A DNA stretch of 64,000 nucleotides from CAIKBL01 sp964555355 (GCA_964555355.1 CAZKRY010000011.1:1-64000), one strand, 5' to 3'; shown: positions 35,047-44,250, counted from the stretch's first letter. Notes: generated from the sequence alone by a model not told the origin. Numbers and translations are program-made.

Positions 35047-35931
35047 ATGCCTCCATTTGAATTGATCCGCTACGAAGTCTCCCGCGGCCGCGCACGCATT
35101 GAATTGAATCGCCCCGAGAAGCGAAACGCGCTCAGTCACGCGCTCCTAGGCGAGCTCGATCAAGCATTATGGGAAGCAGACAACGACGCATCAGTGCACG
35201 CGGTTGTGCTCAAGGGAGCAGGAAAAGGTTTCTGCGCGGGATATGACTTAACGCCGTCCACCAACGTGCCGGAGCCGCAATATCGTCAAGGTGCATTCAG
35301 CAATTTTGACGACGATGTGTGGCGGCTGGAACGCGGCCAGCGCCTGCGTATGACCTTATTCGACATGCACAAACCGGTCATCGCGCAGCTCCACGGTTTC
35401 TGCTTGGCCGGCGGTACGGATCTCGCATTGCTGTGCGACATGGTGATTGCCGCGGACGACACCCGGATCGGCTTTCCCGCCGTGCGCGATTTGGGATCGC
35501 CGCCCAATCACATGTGGCTTTACCACATCGGTCCGCAGTGGGCCAAACGTTTGCTGTTGACAGGTGACACCATCACCGGCGCGGAAGCGGCCACACTTGG
35601 GTTGGTCATGAAGGCATTACCGGCAGCACAAGTGGAGGCGGAAGTTGAACAACTGCTCGATCGCCTCGCTTTGATCGACACCGCACTGCTCTCGGCGAAT
35701 AAACGAATTGTTAATCTAGGTCTGGAGTTGATGGGTGCACGCACCCTACAACGCTTGGCAGCGGAGAACGATGCGCGCGGCCACCTCGCGCCGAGTGCTC
35801 AACAGTTTTTGCAGCAAGCGCGCGCTGGGGGCTTAGTGTCGGCGCTACGCGAACGTGACGCCAAGTTTGGCGATGGGCGGGCGCGGGTCGAAGGCGCGGA
35901 GATACGCGATGCGGAAGGACGTCTGCGGTAA
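35047..35931 (+). CDS. Enoyl-CoA hydratase/isomerase family protein
   Basis: 294 residues with the crotonase fold. The oxyanion-hole segments are AGKGFCAGYDL and HGFCLAGGTDLALLCD. The usual catalytic glutamates are not obvious: TDLAL replaces the first and FPAVRDLGSPP the second. Hydration of a simple enoyl-CoA is therefore uncertain, and isomerase, hydrolase or other crotonase chemistry is possible. The start follows a weak AAAGAAATCC. It lies upstream of the 4-hydroxybutyryl-CoA dehydratase, separated by a 381-bp gap holding an inverted-repeat element. Confidence 0.85.
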   Translation: MPPFELIRYEVSRGRARIELNRPEKRNALSHALLGELDQALWEADNDASVHAVVLKGAGKGFCAGYDLTPSTNVPEPQYRQGAFSNFDDDVWRLERGQRLRMTLFDMHKPVIAQLHGFCLAGGTDLALLCDMVIAADDTRIGFPAVRDLGSPPNHMWLYHIGPQWAKRLLLTGDTITGAEAATLGLVMKALPAAQVEAEVEQLLDRLALIDTALLSANKRIVNLGLELMGARTLQRLAAENDARGHLAPSAQQFLQQARAGGLVSALRERDAKFGDGRARVEGAEIRDAEGRLR

Positions 35932-35966
35932 GTGACGGACCAGAGATACTGTTCAACGGCGCCTCA

Positions 35967-36107
35967 GAAGGCAGTGAGTGAGGTGGGTCAGAGCGGCGTT
36001 GAGCGCAAGCGTGCCATGGATGGCTTAAGCGCCACGCGAATCGCAGCTGGTTGCTTCAGGGATGAAGCAACCAGCGGTAGCGGCGACCCACCTCACTCAC
36101 TGCCTTC
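35967..36107. mobile_element. 141-bp element with perfect 23-bp terminal inverted repeats (MITE-like)
   Basis: The left end 35967-35989 and right end 36085-36107 are perfect reverse complements over 23 bp (GAAGGCAGTGAGTGAGG... at the left edge). Inside lies a second perfect inverted repeat, GCTGGTTGCTTCA (36046-36058), loop GGGA, TGAAGCAACCAGC (36063-36075). A shorter one is GCCAT-GG-ATGGC at about 36013-36024. No transposase is encoded and no clear target-site duplication was seen. It fits a miniature inverted-repeat element or a structured intergenic repeat. Confidence 0.7.
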
Positions 36108-36312
36108 CACGGCACTGCGTCCCAGTCTTGTACGCTCAGTGATTTTCGGCCGGGCCTGCATTCGATAACGCGATTGCGTATCTCCACAAAAATGCGCTTT
36201 CTATCGGCATTTAGCAGCGCGAGCGTGGCCTGGGCGTTCGAACTCCCTTAGTATTCGGCAATCTGATGTTCAATACGGGTACCCGCCCGTTTCTCAAATA
36301 AGGAGACACCCC
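36108..36312. promoter_or_regulatory. Leader region of the 4-hydroxybutyryl-CoA dehydratase gene
   Basis: A 205-bp stretch between the inverted-repeat element and the ATG. A strong AAGGAGACACCCC Shine-Dalgarno (36300-36312) ends it. No clear promoter hexamers or operator were identified. Confidence 0.4.
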
Positions 36313-37794
36313 ATGCCCCTAAAAACCCCTGTGGAATATGTGGAAAGTTTACGGCGCTTAAAAATACGCGCTTATGTGGGTGGCGAGCGGGTGGACAACA
36401 TTGTCGAGCATGCCTCGATCGCGCCGCATATCAATACGGTTGCCAAGACTTACGAACTTGCGCACGTCCCCGAGCATCAAGATGTCATGACTGCGATAAG
36501 CCACCTCACCGGTGAGCGCACGCATCGTTACACGCACATCTTCCAAAGCGCGGATGACCTGGTAAAGAAAATCCAAATGCTACGGTTGCTCGGGCAGACC
36601 ACTGGCACGTGTTTTCAGCGCTGCGTGGGTCTGGACGCGTTAAACGCAATGTATGCCACGTCATGGGAAGTCGACCAAGGCGAAGGCACGGATTATCACG
36701 TGCGCTTCCGTAAGTTTTTGGAACGCGCGCAGCGCGAGGACTTAATGTTGGCCGGCGCGATGACCGATCCCAAAGGGCATCGCGCCAAGCGCCCGGCGGA
36801 ACAGGCCGATCCGGACCAATTTGTGCACGTGGTGGAGCGCCGCGCCGATGGCGTGGTCATCCGCGGCGCCAAGTTGCACAACACTGGCGGCATCAACTCG
36901 CATGAAATTCTCGTTATGCCGGGTACGGGTCTCGGCCCGGATGAGAAAGATTTTGCAATCGCGTGTGCCGTGCCGGTGGACGCACCCGGCGTGCTCTTCA
37001 TCTTTGGCCGGCAATCGAACGACTCGCGCAAACTGGAAGGCGGCTGCGATATCGGCAACCCGCGTTTTGGGGTGGTTGGTGGTGAAGCGATGGTGGTGTT
37101 TGAAGATGTGTTCGTGCCGACGGAACGCATTTTTATGAATGGCGAAACCAAATACTGCGGTGGACTCGTCAATAATTTTGCGACCTGGCACCGCGCGAAC
37201 TACGGCGGCTGCAAAGGCGGTAATGCGGATGTGCTAATCGGGGCAACCGCCAAAATGACCCGCATCCTCGGCACCGATAAAAACGCCGTGGTGCGCGACA
37301 AGCTGGTCGAAATGATTCACATGAACGAAACCACCTACGCTTCCGCCATCGGCGCAAGCGCGATGGGGTACAAGCTGCCGTGCGGCTCGTTCATGGTCGA
37401 TCCGATGATGGCGAACACCGTCAAACAAAACATCACGCGCAATGTGTACATGATCGGCCGTTTGTCGCACGACTTGGCCGGCGGATTTTTAGCGACGATG
37501 CCGGATCAAAAAGCGCTGGAAAACCCCGAGATCTCGGCGTATGTCAAAAAGTACCACACCGCGAATCCGGACTACGACGTCATGGAACGCATCCGCATGG
37601 GCCGTTATATCGAGAACATGACCAGCGTCACCACGATGGTGGAAGCCATGCACGGCGCCGGCTCGCCGCAGGCACAGCGCATCGTCATGCTGAGCCAAGC
37701 CGGCATCGAAGAGAAAATCAAAATGGCCGATCAGGTCATCAACGGCACGGACAATGTGCCGGGTTTAACCTTGCCGAAGGCGGCGCAGGACTAA
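36313..37794 (+). CDS. 4-hydroxybutyryl-CoA dehydratase / vinylacetyl-CoA isomerase-like enzyme
   Basis: 493 residues. All four [4Fe-4S] ligands of the Clostridium enzyme (C99, C103, H292, C299) appear with a one-residue shift: C100-F-Q-R-C104 and H293-R-A-N-Y-G-G-C300. It also has flavin-fold motifs (LAGAMTDPKGHR, AMVVFEDVFVPTERIF). It should dehydrate 4-hydroxybutyryl-CoA to crotonyl-CoA, or isomerise vinylacetyl-CoA, using FAD and the cluster. The clustered enzyme is oxygen sensitive in clostridia, so its presence in this oxygenase-rich region is notable. A strong Shine-Dalgarno precedes it. A crotonase lies upstream and an acyl-CoA dehydrogenase 12 kb downstream. Confidence 0.9.
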   Translation: MPLKTPVEYVESLRRLKIRAYVGGERVDNIVEHASIAPHINTVAKTYELAHVPEHQDVMTAISHLTGERTHRYTHIFQSADDLVKKIQMLRLLGQTTGTCFQRCVGLDALNAMYATSWEVDQGEGTDYHVRFRKFLERAQREDLMLAGAMTDPKGHRAKRPAEQADPDQFVHVVERRADGVVIRGAKLHNTGGINSHEILVMPGTGLGPDEKDFAIACAVPVDAPGVLFIFGRQSNDSRKLEGGCDIGNPRFGVVGGEAMVVFEDVFVPTERIFMNGETKYCGGLVNNFATWHRANYGGCKGGNADVLIGATAKMTRILGTDKNAVVRDKLVEMIHMNETTYASAIGASAMGYKLPCGSFMVDPMMANTVKQNITRNVYMIGRLSHDLAGGFLATMPDQKALENPEISAYVKKYHTANPDYDVMERIRMGRYIENMTSVTTMVEAMHGAGSPQAQRIVMLSQAGIEEKIKMADQVINGTDNVPGLTLPKAAQD

Positions 37795-37810
37795 GCGCCG
37801 CAGCGCTTAG
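37791..37810. terminator. Hairpin between convergent genes
   Basis: CTAAGCGC (37791-37798), loop CGCA, GCGCTTAG (37803-37810): a perfect 8-bp stem that includes the TAA stop of the dehydratase gene. The convergent cupin gene stops at 37818. Confidence 0.45.
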
Positions 37811-37817
37811 AGCGTCG

Positions 37818-38282
37818 TCATCCAGCGGCGCGCGCCGCCTGCTGGGCCGCCCACGCCGCGCGCACATCGTCCATCGTGAGCGTGGCGAGCACCTTTTCGT
37901 CGTTATCTAAAATCTCCAATACATCGCGCGCACCATCGCAACGCATGCTGTAGAACACCACGGCCCCGTCCGGCCCGCCCCCTTCGCTGTGCGCATCGTT
38001 GGTGCGGCCGCGGTAATAATGCCCGGCCGGGCGGATCTCGCGAATACGGCCGTCGGGCTCATACATCCGTAACTCGCCTTGCAGAATGAGCATGTTGGTC
38101 TGCGCGAGATGGTTGTGCATCGTGACCGTTTTATTCGGCGCAAATCGCACGATGAGATCAACCACCTGGCGTGCTTCGTCGATATCGCACAGCGTGAGTT
38201 CGAGATTTTCGATGCCGGCAAACGGCATCCAGCGGATGGTGTGATCGTAGAGATCGCAGCCCGGCTGCGGCACTTTTGGCAT
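37818..38282 (-). CDS. Cupin-domain protein
   Basis: 154 residues forming one cupin barrel. The metal motif is T-M-H-N-H-L-A-Q-T-N (His pair) with the second half in GHYYRGRTNDAHSEGG. Residues before it (IRWMPFAGIENLELTLCDIDE) resemble ChrR-like or acetylacetone-dioxygenase-like cupins. A metal-dependent dioxygenase, isomerase or sensor role is possible. GGAGG is visible upstream of the ATG. It is convergent with the dehydratase gene and 61 bp downstream of the MFS gene on the same strand. Confidence 0.75.
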   Translation of the reverse strand: MPKVPQPGCDLYDHTIRWMPFAGIENLELTLCDIDEARQVVDLIVRFAPNKTVTMHNHLAQTNMLILQGELRMYEPDGRIREIRPAGHYYRGRTNDAHSEGGGPDGAVVFYSMRCDGARDVLEILDNDEKVLATLTMDDVRAAWAAQQAARAAG

Positions 38283-38343
38283 AACACTTACGATGTCCCT
38301 CCTGGTGAAACGATGGGCAAAGTATAGGGGCGAATCTCTGGCG

Positions 38344-39543
38344 CTACACCAAGCGGCGTAATCGCCGCACGCCGATGATTAATCCAGTTCCGATTGCGGT
38401 TAACAGCCAAAGACCGGCGCTAAAACCATGGGTGAAGTCGAATAACACGCCGAGTAGGAAAGGCCCCAGTACGCCGCCAACTTCGCCCGCGCCGAAAAAT
38501 AAACCGGAGGCGATGCCGGCGTTGCGTGCACCGACTTGCGGCAGCTCGACCAACGTGAGTACCAGCACCGTGGTAATCGTGGCGCGCGCAATGCCTTGCA
38601 GCATGAGGCCTGGCAGCAACACAAAATGACTCTCAAACTGCAGCAAAAGACTCGCCAGCAACAGCGCTGCGCTCAATCCGCCCAAGATGGCCAAACGCCG
38701 CTTGGGCACTGCAAGCCTTGGAATGACGAGTGAACCCAACATACCAACCACGATCGGGATCGCCGCCCAGTAACCCGCTTTGACATCGCTCATGCCACTT
38801 TCGGCAAGCAACACCGGCAGCCAATTGGTGAGGCCGTGGCTGATGAGAAACACACCGACGGCGAGTGCGAGCACCAAACGAACTGCCGGCTCTTTAAGCA
38901 ACGAGCGAATGAGTTGGTTGTGCGGAATGTGCGTCGCATCGCGCCGCGCATCGGCCAACGGCCGAATGGCCGGGAGCGACGCAATCATCCACCACAGGAC
39001 GCCGCTCGCCGCAGCAACCGCGCTCCATAACACGAACAGCGCGCGCCAATCGTTGGCAAAATGCGGGAGTAACCAACTATGCGTCAATGTGAGTGAGATA
39101 ACGCCGCCGAGCGCAGGCCCGGTGATGTAGATGCCCATCGCCAAGCCGCGCTCGGCACCATCGAACCACGCGGCGATGACTTTGGGGGCACCGGCGGAGA
39201 CCACCGGCCCGCCGATCCCAAACAGTACAACCGCTAACAACAACTCACCGAAGCCACCTGCCACGCTGCGGCCATAAGCCGAGGCCGCAACGCACAGCGC
39301 GCCGAGAAACAAGGCCCAGCGTGAACCAAGTCGGTCAAGTAGCACCCCACACGGCAGCGCGGCTGCGATATACGCCAGCTGCCACGCACCCATGACCGTG
39401 CCCATCTCGGCGTGACTCATGCCGAGATCGTGCACGATGAGTTTGACGAGCGGCGCTAAGCTTGTCGCGACGAGCCCAAAGGTGGTGTAAATGCTCCAGA
39501 CACCAAACAACACTAACCAACGAAACGGCGATGGGGACTGCAT
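38344..39543 (-). CDS. MFS transporter (CynX/NimT-like)
   Basis: 399 residues with about twelve hydrophobic helices. The first-half motif A loop reads CGVLLDRLGSRWALF. The start FRWLVLFGVWSIYTTFGLVATSLAPLVKLIVHDLGMSHAEMGTVMG is typical for MFS carriers of small organic anions (cyanate, nitroimidazole or sugar-acid type). It should move a small substrate across the inner membrane. It shares its strand with the demethylase genes upstream (121-bp gap) and the cupin downstream, so it could be the uptake system for that pathway. Confidence 0.85.
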   Translation of the reverse strand: MQSPSPFRWLVLFGVWSIYTTFGLVATSLAPLVKLIVHDLGMSHAEMGTVMGAWQLAYIAAALPCGVLLDRLGSRWALFLGALCVAASAYGRSVAGGFGELLLAVVLFGIGGPVVSAGAPKVIAAWFDGAERGLAMGIYITGPALGGVISLTLTHSWLLPHFANDWRALFVLWSAVAAASGVLWWMIASLPAIRPLADARRDATHIPHNQLIRSLLKEPAVRLVLALAVGVFLISHGLTNWLPVLLAESGMSDVKAGYWAAIPIVVGMLGSLVIPRLAVPKRRLAILGGLSAALLLASLLLQFESHFVLLPGLMLQGIARATITTVLVLTLVELPQVGARNAGIASGLFFGAGEVGGVLGPFLLGVLFDFTHGFSAGLWLLTAIGTGLIIGVRRLRRLV

Positions 39544-39663
39544 GCAGGCGGCGCGGGTAAAAGGCTGGCAGAGTAGCCGGCCACGCGAGTCGCGGCAAAT
39601 AACTCAGGAATACCGGGGTGTCAGTGCTGCGTAGGTATGAATGTCGTGGCCATCATTGAAATG

Positions 39664-42123
39664 TCAGAGCCCCCGCGCGCGCAGTCCTTGGGGGTCGTAA
39701 GCGGCGGTCAATGATGCGCGGGCCGCGTAGCGACGATTCGCTTGTTCGACTTCGAACACGCCATTCGCTAAGAAGTCCGCGGTGACACCGCTAGCATTGC
39801 GAATGTACCCCAGCGCGACGCTCGCCCCGAGCGTGTGCCCGTAAGCCGCTGAAGTGGTCATTCCGACTAAGGTGCCATTGCGAAAGATAGGTTCGTTGTG
39901 TACCAGTACAGGGTTGGGATCGGAAAGCACCAGTTGCACCAAGCGTCTGACCGGAGCGCCTGATTCGCGTTGTTGTATTAGTGCTTCTTGACCGATGAAT
40001 CCTCCGGGCTTGTGCCATGCAGTACCGGCTTCAAGCCCACATTCCAGCAGAGAATCGGTTGGCCCCATGTCGTGGGACCAATGCCGATAAGCCTTCTCCA
40101 GACGCAGCGAATTCAACGCATGGTAACCACAATGTCGCAAACCAAACTCACTGCCCGCCGCGATTAGCCGAGCATAGACACCGTGTGTCATTTCAGGCGC
40201 GACAAAGAGCTCCCAACCGAGCTCGCCGCTGTATGATGCACGCACCGCCAATGCCGACTGGTAACCGATTTCTATCGTGCGACAGGTATTCAATGGAAAC
40301 GCCGAGTTGGTAAAGTCTTCATTTGAAACGCGTGTAAGCAGCGCGCGTGATGCGGGCCCTTGCAAGTTCAGTACGGCGTAAGCACTGGATATATCGCTCA
40401 GCGTACAAATTGCGTCAGCAGGAATGTGTTCTTCAATCCATGCCTCAACCTGCGTCAACGTAAACGCAGGGGTTACTACGAGGAAGCGATCCTCGCGCAG
40501 GCGCATAATCGAGACGTCCGCCTCTACGCCGCCACGTTGATTCAAGAAACTCGTCAGTACTACTTTGTTGAGCGGAACGTCGACATTCTTGGCACTCAAA
40601 AAATTGAGCGCCCTTACCGCGTCTCGCCCCTGTACTAGGAGCTTGCCAAACGACGATTGATCGAATAGTCCGACAGCTTCGCGCACCGCGCGATGCTCTT
40701 CCGCATGGTTGCCGAACCAATTCTGGCGTTCGAAATCGTATTCGTACTCCGCACGTTGTCCGGAGCGAGCATACCAATTAGGGCGCTCCCACCCGGCGGA
40801 CTCGCCGAAGCAGGCACCGGCTTGCGCCAAGGTTTCATGTAAAACCGATTGCTTGATATTCCGCGTGGTTTCCCATTGCCGATGCGGCCAGTGCATTTGA
40901 TACGTGATGCCGAGCGATTCGACCGTACGATCAACGATCACCGATTTGTTGTTATGGCAAGGCAGGATGCGCCGGACATCGACATCCCAAATGTCCATCG
41001 GTTGAATGCCATCGGCGATCCAGCGCGAAAGTAAGTGTCCCGCGCCACCCGCGGAGAGAATTCCTAGCGAATTAAATCCACACGCAACGAACAACCGCTT
41101 TACATGCGGTGCGCGGCCGATCAAATAGCTGTGATCGGGTGTGAAAGACTCCGGTCCGCAGAAAAATTTGCGAATTCCGGTTTCAAACAGGATCGGTACG
41201 CGTTGCATGCCACGCGCAATGTGCGGCTCCATGCGCTCCCAGTTCGGTTGTATTTCGTCGAAACAGAAATGCTCAGGAATACCGTTCACCGCCCACGGCG
41301 CGCCTTGGGGTTCAAAAAATCCGAGCATTATTTTGCCGGCTTCTTCGCGTACGTAGGCGCAGCGACCCGGATCGCGCAGGATCGGCAATCGATTGTGCAT
41401 CCCGGGCACCGGTTCTGACACAAGGTAGTAGTGTTCCGCGGCTTGCAAGGGCAAATTGACACCCGCCATGAGCCCAACCTCGCGACCCCACATGCCTGGG
41501 CAAAGCACCACGATGTCCGCCTGAATGTCGCCGTATTCGGTATGGACCCCTTTCGCTTCCCCATTTTTGACGGTAATCCCGGTGACTTTAGTGTTTTCAA
41601 AAATTTGCGCGCCGTGCATGCGCGCGCCCTTGGCCAGCGCTTGCGTAACATCCGCCGGATTGACCCGCCCGTCGTCAGGGAAGTAGAAGCCGGCTGCTAA
41701 GTCGTCGACGTAAGCGAGCGGAAATAATTCTTTGACTTCCCGGGGCGTGATTTCATGGTGGTCGATGCCAAACGCGCGTGCCATTGAGCAGCCGCGGCGC
41801 ATTTCCTCTACTTTGTCCGCGGTCATCGCTAGTTGAATCGAGCCGCAATTGATAAAGCCGGTCGCTTGTCCGGTTTCGCTTTCCAAGTCGCGATATAGCT
41901 TGAGCGAATATTTCGCAAGCTCAGTGTGACTCGCCGTGTCTCGGAAGGTGACGACGAGACCCGCCGCGTGCCATGTCGTGCCACAGGCGAGCGTCTTGCG
42001 CTCGAGTAGAACGATATCCCGCCACCCAAGTTTCGCAAGGTGGTAGGCGGTCGAACAGCCGATGATGCCACCGCCAACAATGACGACTCGTGCGTGCCGT
42101 GGAAGTGAGTTGGTGTTCATCAA
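39664..42123 (-). CDS. Dimethylglycine/sarcosine dehydrogenase-like FAD protein with GcvT domain
   Basis: 819 residues. An N-terminal DAO domain starts with VVIVGGGIIGCSTAYHL. G-T-T-W-H-A-A-G-L-V carries the histidine that binds FAD covalently in dimethylglycine and sarcosine dehydrogenases. The C-terminal half is a GcvT/aminomethyltransferase domain that passes the removed one-carbon unit to tetrahydrofolate (GELGWELFV, LRLEKAYRHW). The reaction is oxidative N-demethylation or related C-N cleavage. It lies 9 bp after the Fe-S flavoprotein stop, so the two are clearly one operon. The exact N-methyl substrate is unknown. ATGs at 42123 and 42120 are equivalent. Confidence 0.88.
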   Translation of the reverse strand: MMNTNSLPRHARVVIVGGGIIGCSTAYHLAKLGWRDIVLLERKTLACGTTWHAAGLVVTFRDTASHTELAKYSLKLYRDLESETGQATGFINCGSIQLAMTADKVEEMRRGCSMARAFGIDHHEITPREVKELFPLAYVDDLAAGFYFPDDGRVNPADVTQALAKGARMHGAQIFENTKVTGITVKNGEAKGVHTEYGDIQADIVVLCPGMWGREVGLMAGVNLPLQAAEHYYLVSEPVPGMHNRLPILRDPGRCAYVREEAGKIMLGFFEPQGAPWAVNGIPEHFCFDEIQPNWERMEPHIARGMQRVPILFETGIRKFFCGPESFTPDHSYLIGRAPHVKRLFVACGFNSLGILSAGGAGHLLSRWIADGIQPMDIWDVDVRRILPCHNNKSVIVDRTVESLGITYQMHWPHRQWETTRNIKQSVLHETLAQAGACFGESAGWERPNWYARSGQRAEYEYDFERQNWFGNHAEEHRAVREAVGLFDQSSFGKLLVQGRDAVRALNFLSAKNVDVPLNKVVLTSFLNQRGGVEADVSIMRLREDRFLVVTPAFTLTQVEAWIEEHIPADAICTLSDISSAYAVLNLQGPASRALLTRVSNEDFTNSAFPLNTCRTIEIGYQSALAVRASYSGELGWELFVAPEMTHGVYARLIAAGSEFGLRHCGYHALNSLRLEKAYRHWSHDMGPTDSLLECGLEAGTAWHKPGGFIGQEALIQQRESGAPVRRLVQLVLSDPNPVLVHNEPIFRNGTLVGMTTSAAYGHTLGASVALGYIRNASGVTADFLANGVFEVEQANRRYAARASLTAAYDPQGLRARGL

Positions 42124-42132
42124 CGCGAAGCG

Positions 42133-44067
42133 TTAGGCACCAATCTGAAAAACCGCGGCGTTCGCTTGGCGTGTGATGCCCATGATATTGGCGGGATCGA
42201 CGCAGTTTCCAACCAGATAGACTTCGGGTGCGCAAGATTGCCAAGTGCGCTGGTTGTCGAGATTTACTTTGAAACCGTTCGCGAGCACCACGCATCGGCC
42301 GGCCACAAGTTCTTCTTTCCCGTCGCGCGTTTCGATGATGACGCCGCGGTCAACTACTTCTTTGTAATTGACGTTGTCACGAATTTGCACGCCGAGTTTC
42401 GCGAGCAGTTCGAACAACGAATTGCGGGTAAAAAATCCGACGGTGCCTCCTATCTGTTCTCTCGCATAGCGACTTAGGATGGTGACTTTCTTGCCTTTTC
42501 CGGCGATGTGCTGCGCGATGTCACAGCCCATGAACCCGCCGCCGATCACGATGCTGTCCTCTACCGGAGCGTGTTGTGCGAGGAGAGCCATCGTACTTAC
42601 CACGTGTGGATGATCGAGCCCTTTCAGGCCTGGCGGCCGATTGGCTGTTTCGCCATGGCCGGTTGCCACGATCACCGCATCAGGCTGCAATGATTTAACT
42701 AACGCAGGGGTGGCTGCGGTGTTCAGTAGGACCTTGATCGGCAGTCGTTTCATTTCGCGCACGTACCACTTAAAAAGCCGATCGAGGTCGTGCTTGGTTT
42801 CGATCTTGCAGGCCGGAATGAGCAGACCGCCTAGTTCGGGTGCACGCTCAATAAGCGTGACTTCGTGCCCCCGATAGAACGCGGTGCGCGCAGCCTCCAT
42901 ACCGGCGGCACCGCCACCAATCACCACGACTTTCTTGTTCTGGCGAGCAGGCTTCAATGCATAGCGGGATTCACGGCCTTCTAAAAAATTAACGCGACAT
43001 CGCATTGGAGTGCCGGGCAAGATGCTATCGAGGCAATCGTTGCAGCGGATGCATGGCCTTATCTCGCCGGCTCTGCCGGCGGCGGCCTTGTTTGGCCAGT
43101 CGGGATCGGCCGTTATTGCGCGGCACAGTGCTACGAAATCCGCTTTGCCGTCCGCCAGAATTCGTTCCGCTTGCTCCGGTTCGTTGATCGCGCCTACGGC
43201 GATGATTGGAATGGTGACTTCGCGCTTTACGGCTTCCGCCAAATGTACCAAGTTGCCGTAGGGGAAATGCGTGGGCGCGACCGTGTGCTCCCATACTTCT
43301 CCCGTCCCGGCCGACACGTCGATGGCGTCCACCCCAGCTTCTTGGAGCCATTTCGCAAACTTAAGCGATTCTTCGAGCGTTACGCCATCTTTAACGTAGT
43401 CCTCGGCGCTAATGCGATAGATGAGCGGAAAATGAGGCCCCACTTTAAGGCGCGCACGACGTACGATCTCAAGACCGAAGCGTGCGCGGTTTTCGAGCGA
43501 GCCTCCCCAGCGATCGGTACGGTGATTGGCTTCCCGCGACAAAAACTCCGCCGGGAGGTAACCGTGCGCGCCGTGGTAATGCACACAGTCAAACCCCGCG
43601 CGCATCGCGCGATCGACCGCGTTCGCGAAGGCGTCAATAATGTGTTCAATTTCGTCATCCTGGAGCGCCCGCGGTTGCACGCGAAAATAACCGTCTTGGC
43701 GGGGGGACGGCGCCACCGGCATCTTTTCTTTGACTAAACACTGACGGCCGGCGTGGATGAGTTGAATGCCCGCTTTTGCGCCGTGCATTTTGATGGTTTC
43801 GGCAAGATGCCATAGGCCGGGTAGCGCGTAATCGGAGTCGATGGTGGGTTCGCCGTATTGGAGGCGTGAATTCACATCAACTGACGACGCTTCAACGATG
43901 CATAGTCCGCAGCCGCCGGCGGCTTCGACCGCGTAATGATCGAGCAGTAGCTGAGTCACCGTGCCGTCTTGTGGCGACGCATAAAGCGTCGTATTGGGCG
44001 CGCGCACGATGCGGTTTTTGAGGTTCATGCGGCCGATTCGAGCAGGTGCAAACAAATGCGGGTACAT
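42133..44067 (-). CDS. Trimethylamine-dehydrogenase / dienoyl-CoA-reductase-like Fe-S flavoprotein
   Basis: 644 residues. An N-terminal Old Yellow Enzyme barrel (FMN) spans about 1-340 and contains YHGAHGYLPAEFLS and an HTDRWGGS-like segment. The [4Fe-4S] motif C-I-R-C-N-D-C-x11-C follows, then an FAD/NAD domain (VVVIGGGAAGMEAARTA). This layout is shared by trimethylamine and dimethylamine dehydrogenases, 2,4-dienoyl-CoA reductase and stachydrine demethylase-type enzymes. The ATG at 44067 has AGGAGG 7 bp upstream; the longer frame to 44121 is unlikely. It is the first gene of the minus-strand operon, divergent from hyuA. Confidence 0.9.
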   Translation of the reverse strand: MYPHLFAPARIGRMNLKNRIVRAPNTTLYASPQDGTVTQLLLDHYAVEAAGGCGLCIVEASSVDVNSRLQYGEPTIDSDYALPGLWHLAETIKMHGAKAGIQLIHAGRQCLVKEKMPVAPSPRQDGYFRVQPRALQDDEIEHIIDAFANAVDRAMRAGFDCVHYHGAHGYLPAEFLSREANHRTDRWGGSLENRARFGLEIVRRARLKVGPHFPLIYRISAEDYVKDGVTLEESLKFAKWLQEAGVDAIDVSAGTGEVWEHTVAPTHFPYGNLVHLAEAVKREVTIPIIAVGAINEPEQAERILADGKADFVALCRAITADPDWPNKAAAGRAGEIRPCIRCNDCLDSILPGTPMRCRVNFLEGRESRYALKPARQNKKVVVIGGGAAGMEAARTAFYRGHEVTLIERAPELGGLLIPACKIETKHDLDRLFKWYVREMKRLPIKVLLNTAATPALVKSLQPDAVIVATGHGETANRPPGLKGLDHPHVVSTMALLAQHAPVEDSIVIGGGFMGCDIAQHIAGKGKKVTILSRYAREQIGGTVGFFTRNSLFELLAKLGVQIRDNVNYKEVVDRGVIIETRDGKEELVAGRCVVLANGFKVNLDNQRTWQSCAPEVYLVGNCVDPANIMGITRQANAAVFQIGA

Positions 44068-44168
44068 GCAAGTTCCTCCTGGTACGCTGCAACGGATGCG
44101 CGTGGCTAATGACGGTGTCACGGGCCTTCTCCGCGGTACTGCAGGGCCAATGCTGGAACCCCCAGCAG

Positions 44169-44225
44169 TTTCACTTAGAGTCGCGAAACGAATGTAAAGT
44201 GAAAAATTATATATATAATTTCACT
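44169..44225. promoter_or_regulatory. Three TTTCACT heptamers: candidate operator
   Basis: TTTCACT at 44169-44175, AGTGAAA (its reverse complement) at 44198-44204 and TTTCACT at 44219-44225. The last two form a palindrome around an AT-only core of 14 bp. The sites lie between the divergent starts at 44067 and 44360. The XRE-cupin regulator encoded at 48377 is the natural candidate ligand, by inference only. Confidence 0.5.
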
Positions 44226-44250
44226 ATTACATGATTTTTAACCCTAGGTC

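Noticed and set aside
35932..36168. Open frame of 78 codons across the inverted-repeat element
   Set aside because: It spans the palindromes and has no recognisable protein features; the DNA structure explains the region better.
36181..36260. Stretch with a TTCGAACTCCC motif considered as a tRNA T-arm
   Set aside because: No acceptor, D or anticodon stems can be built around it.
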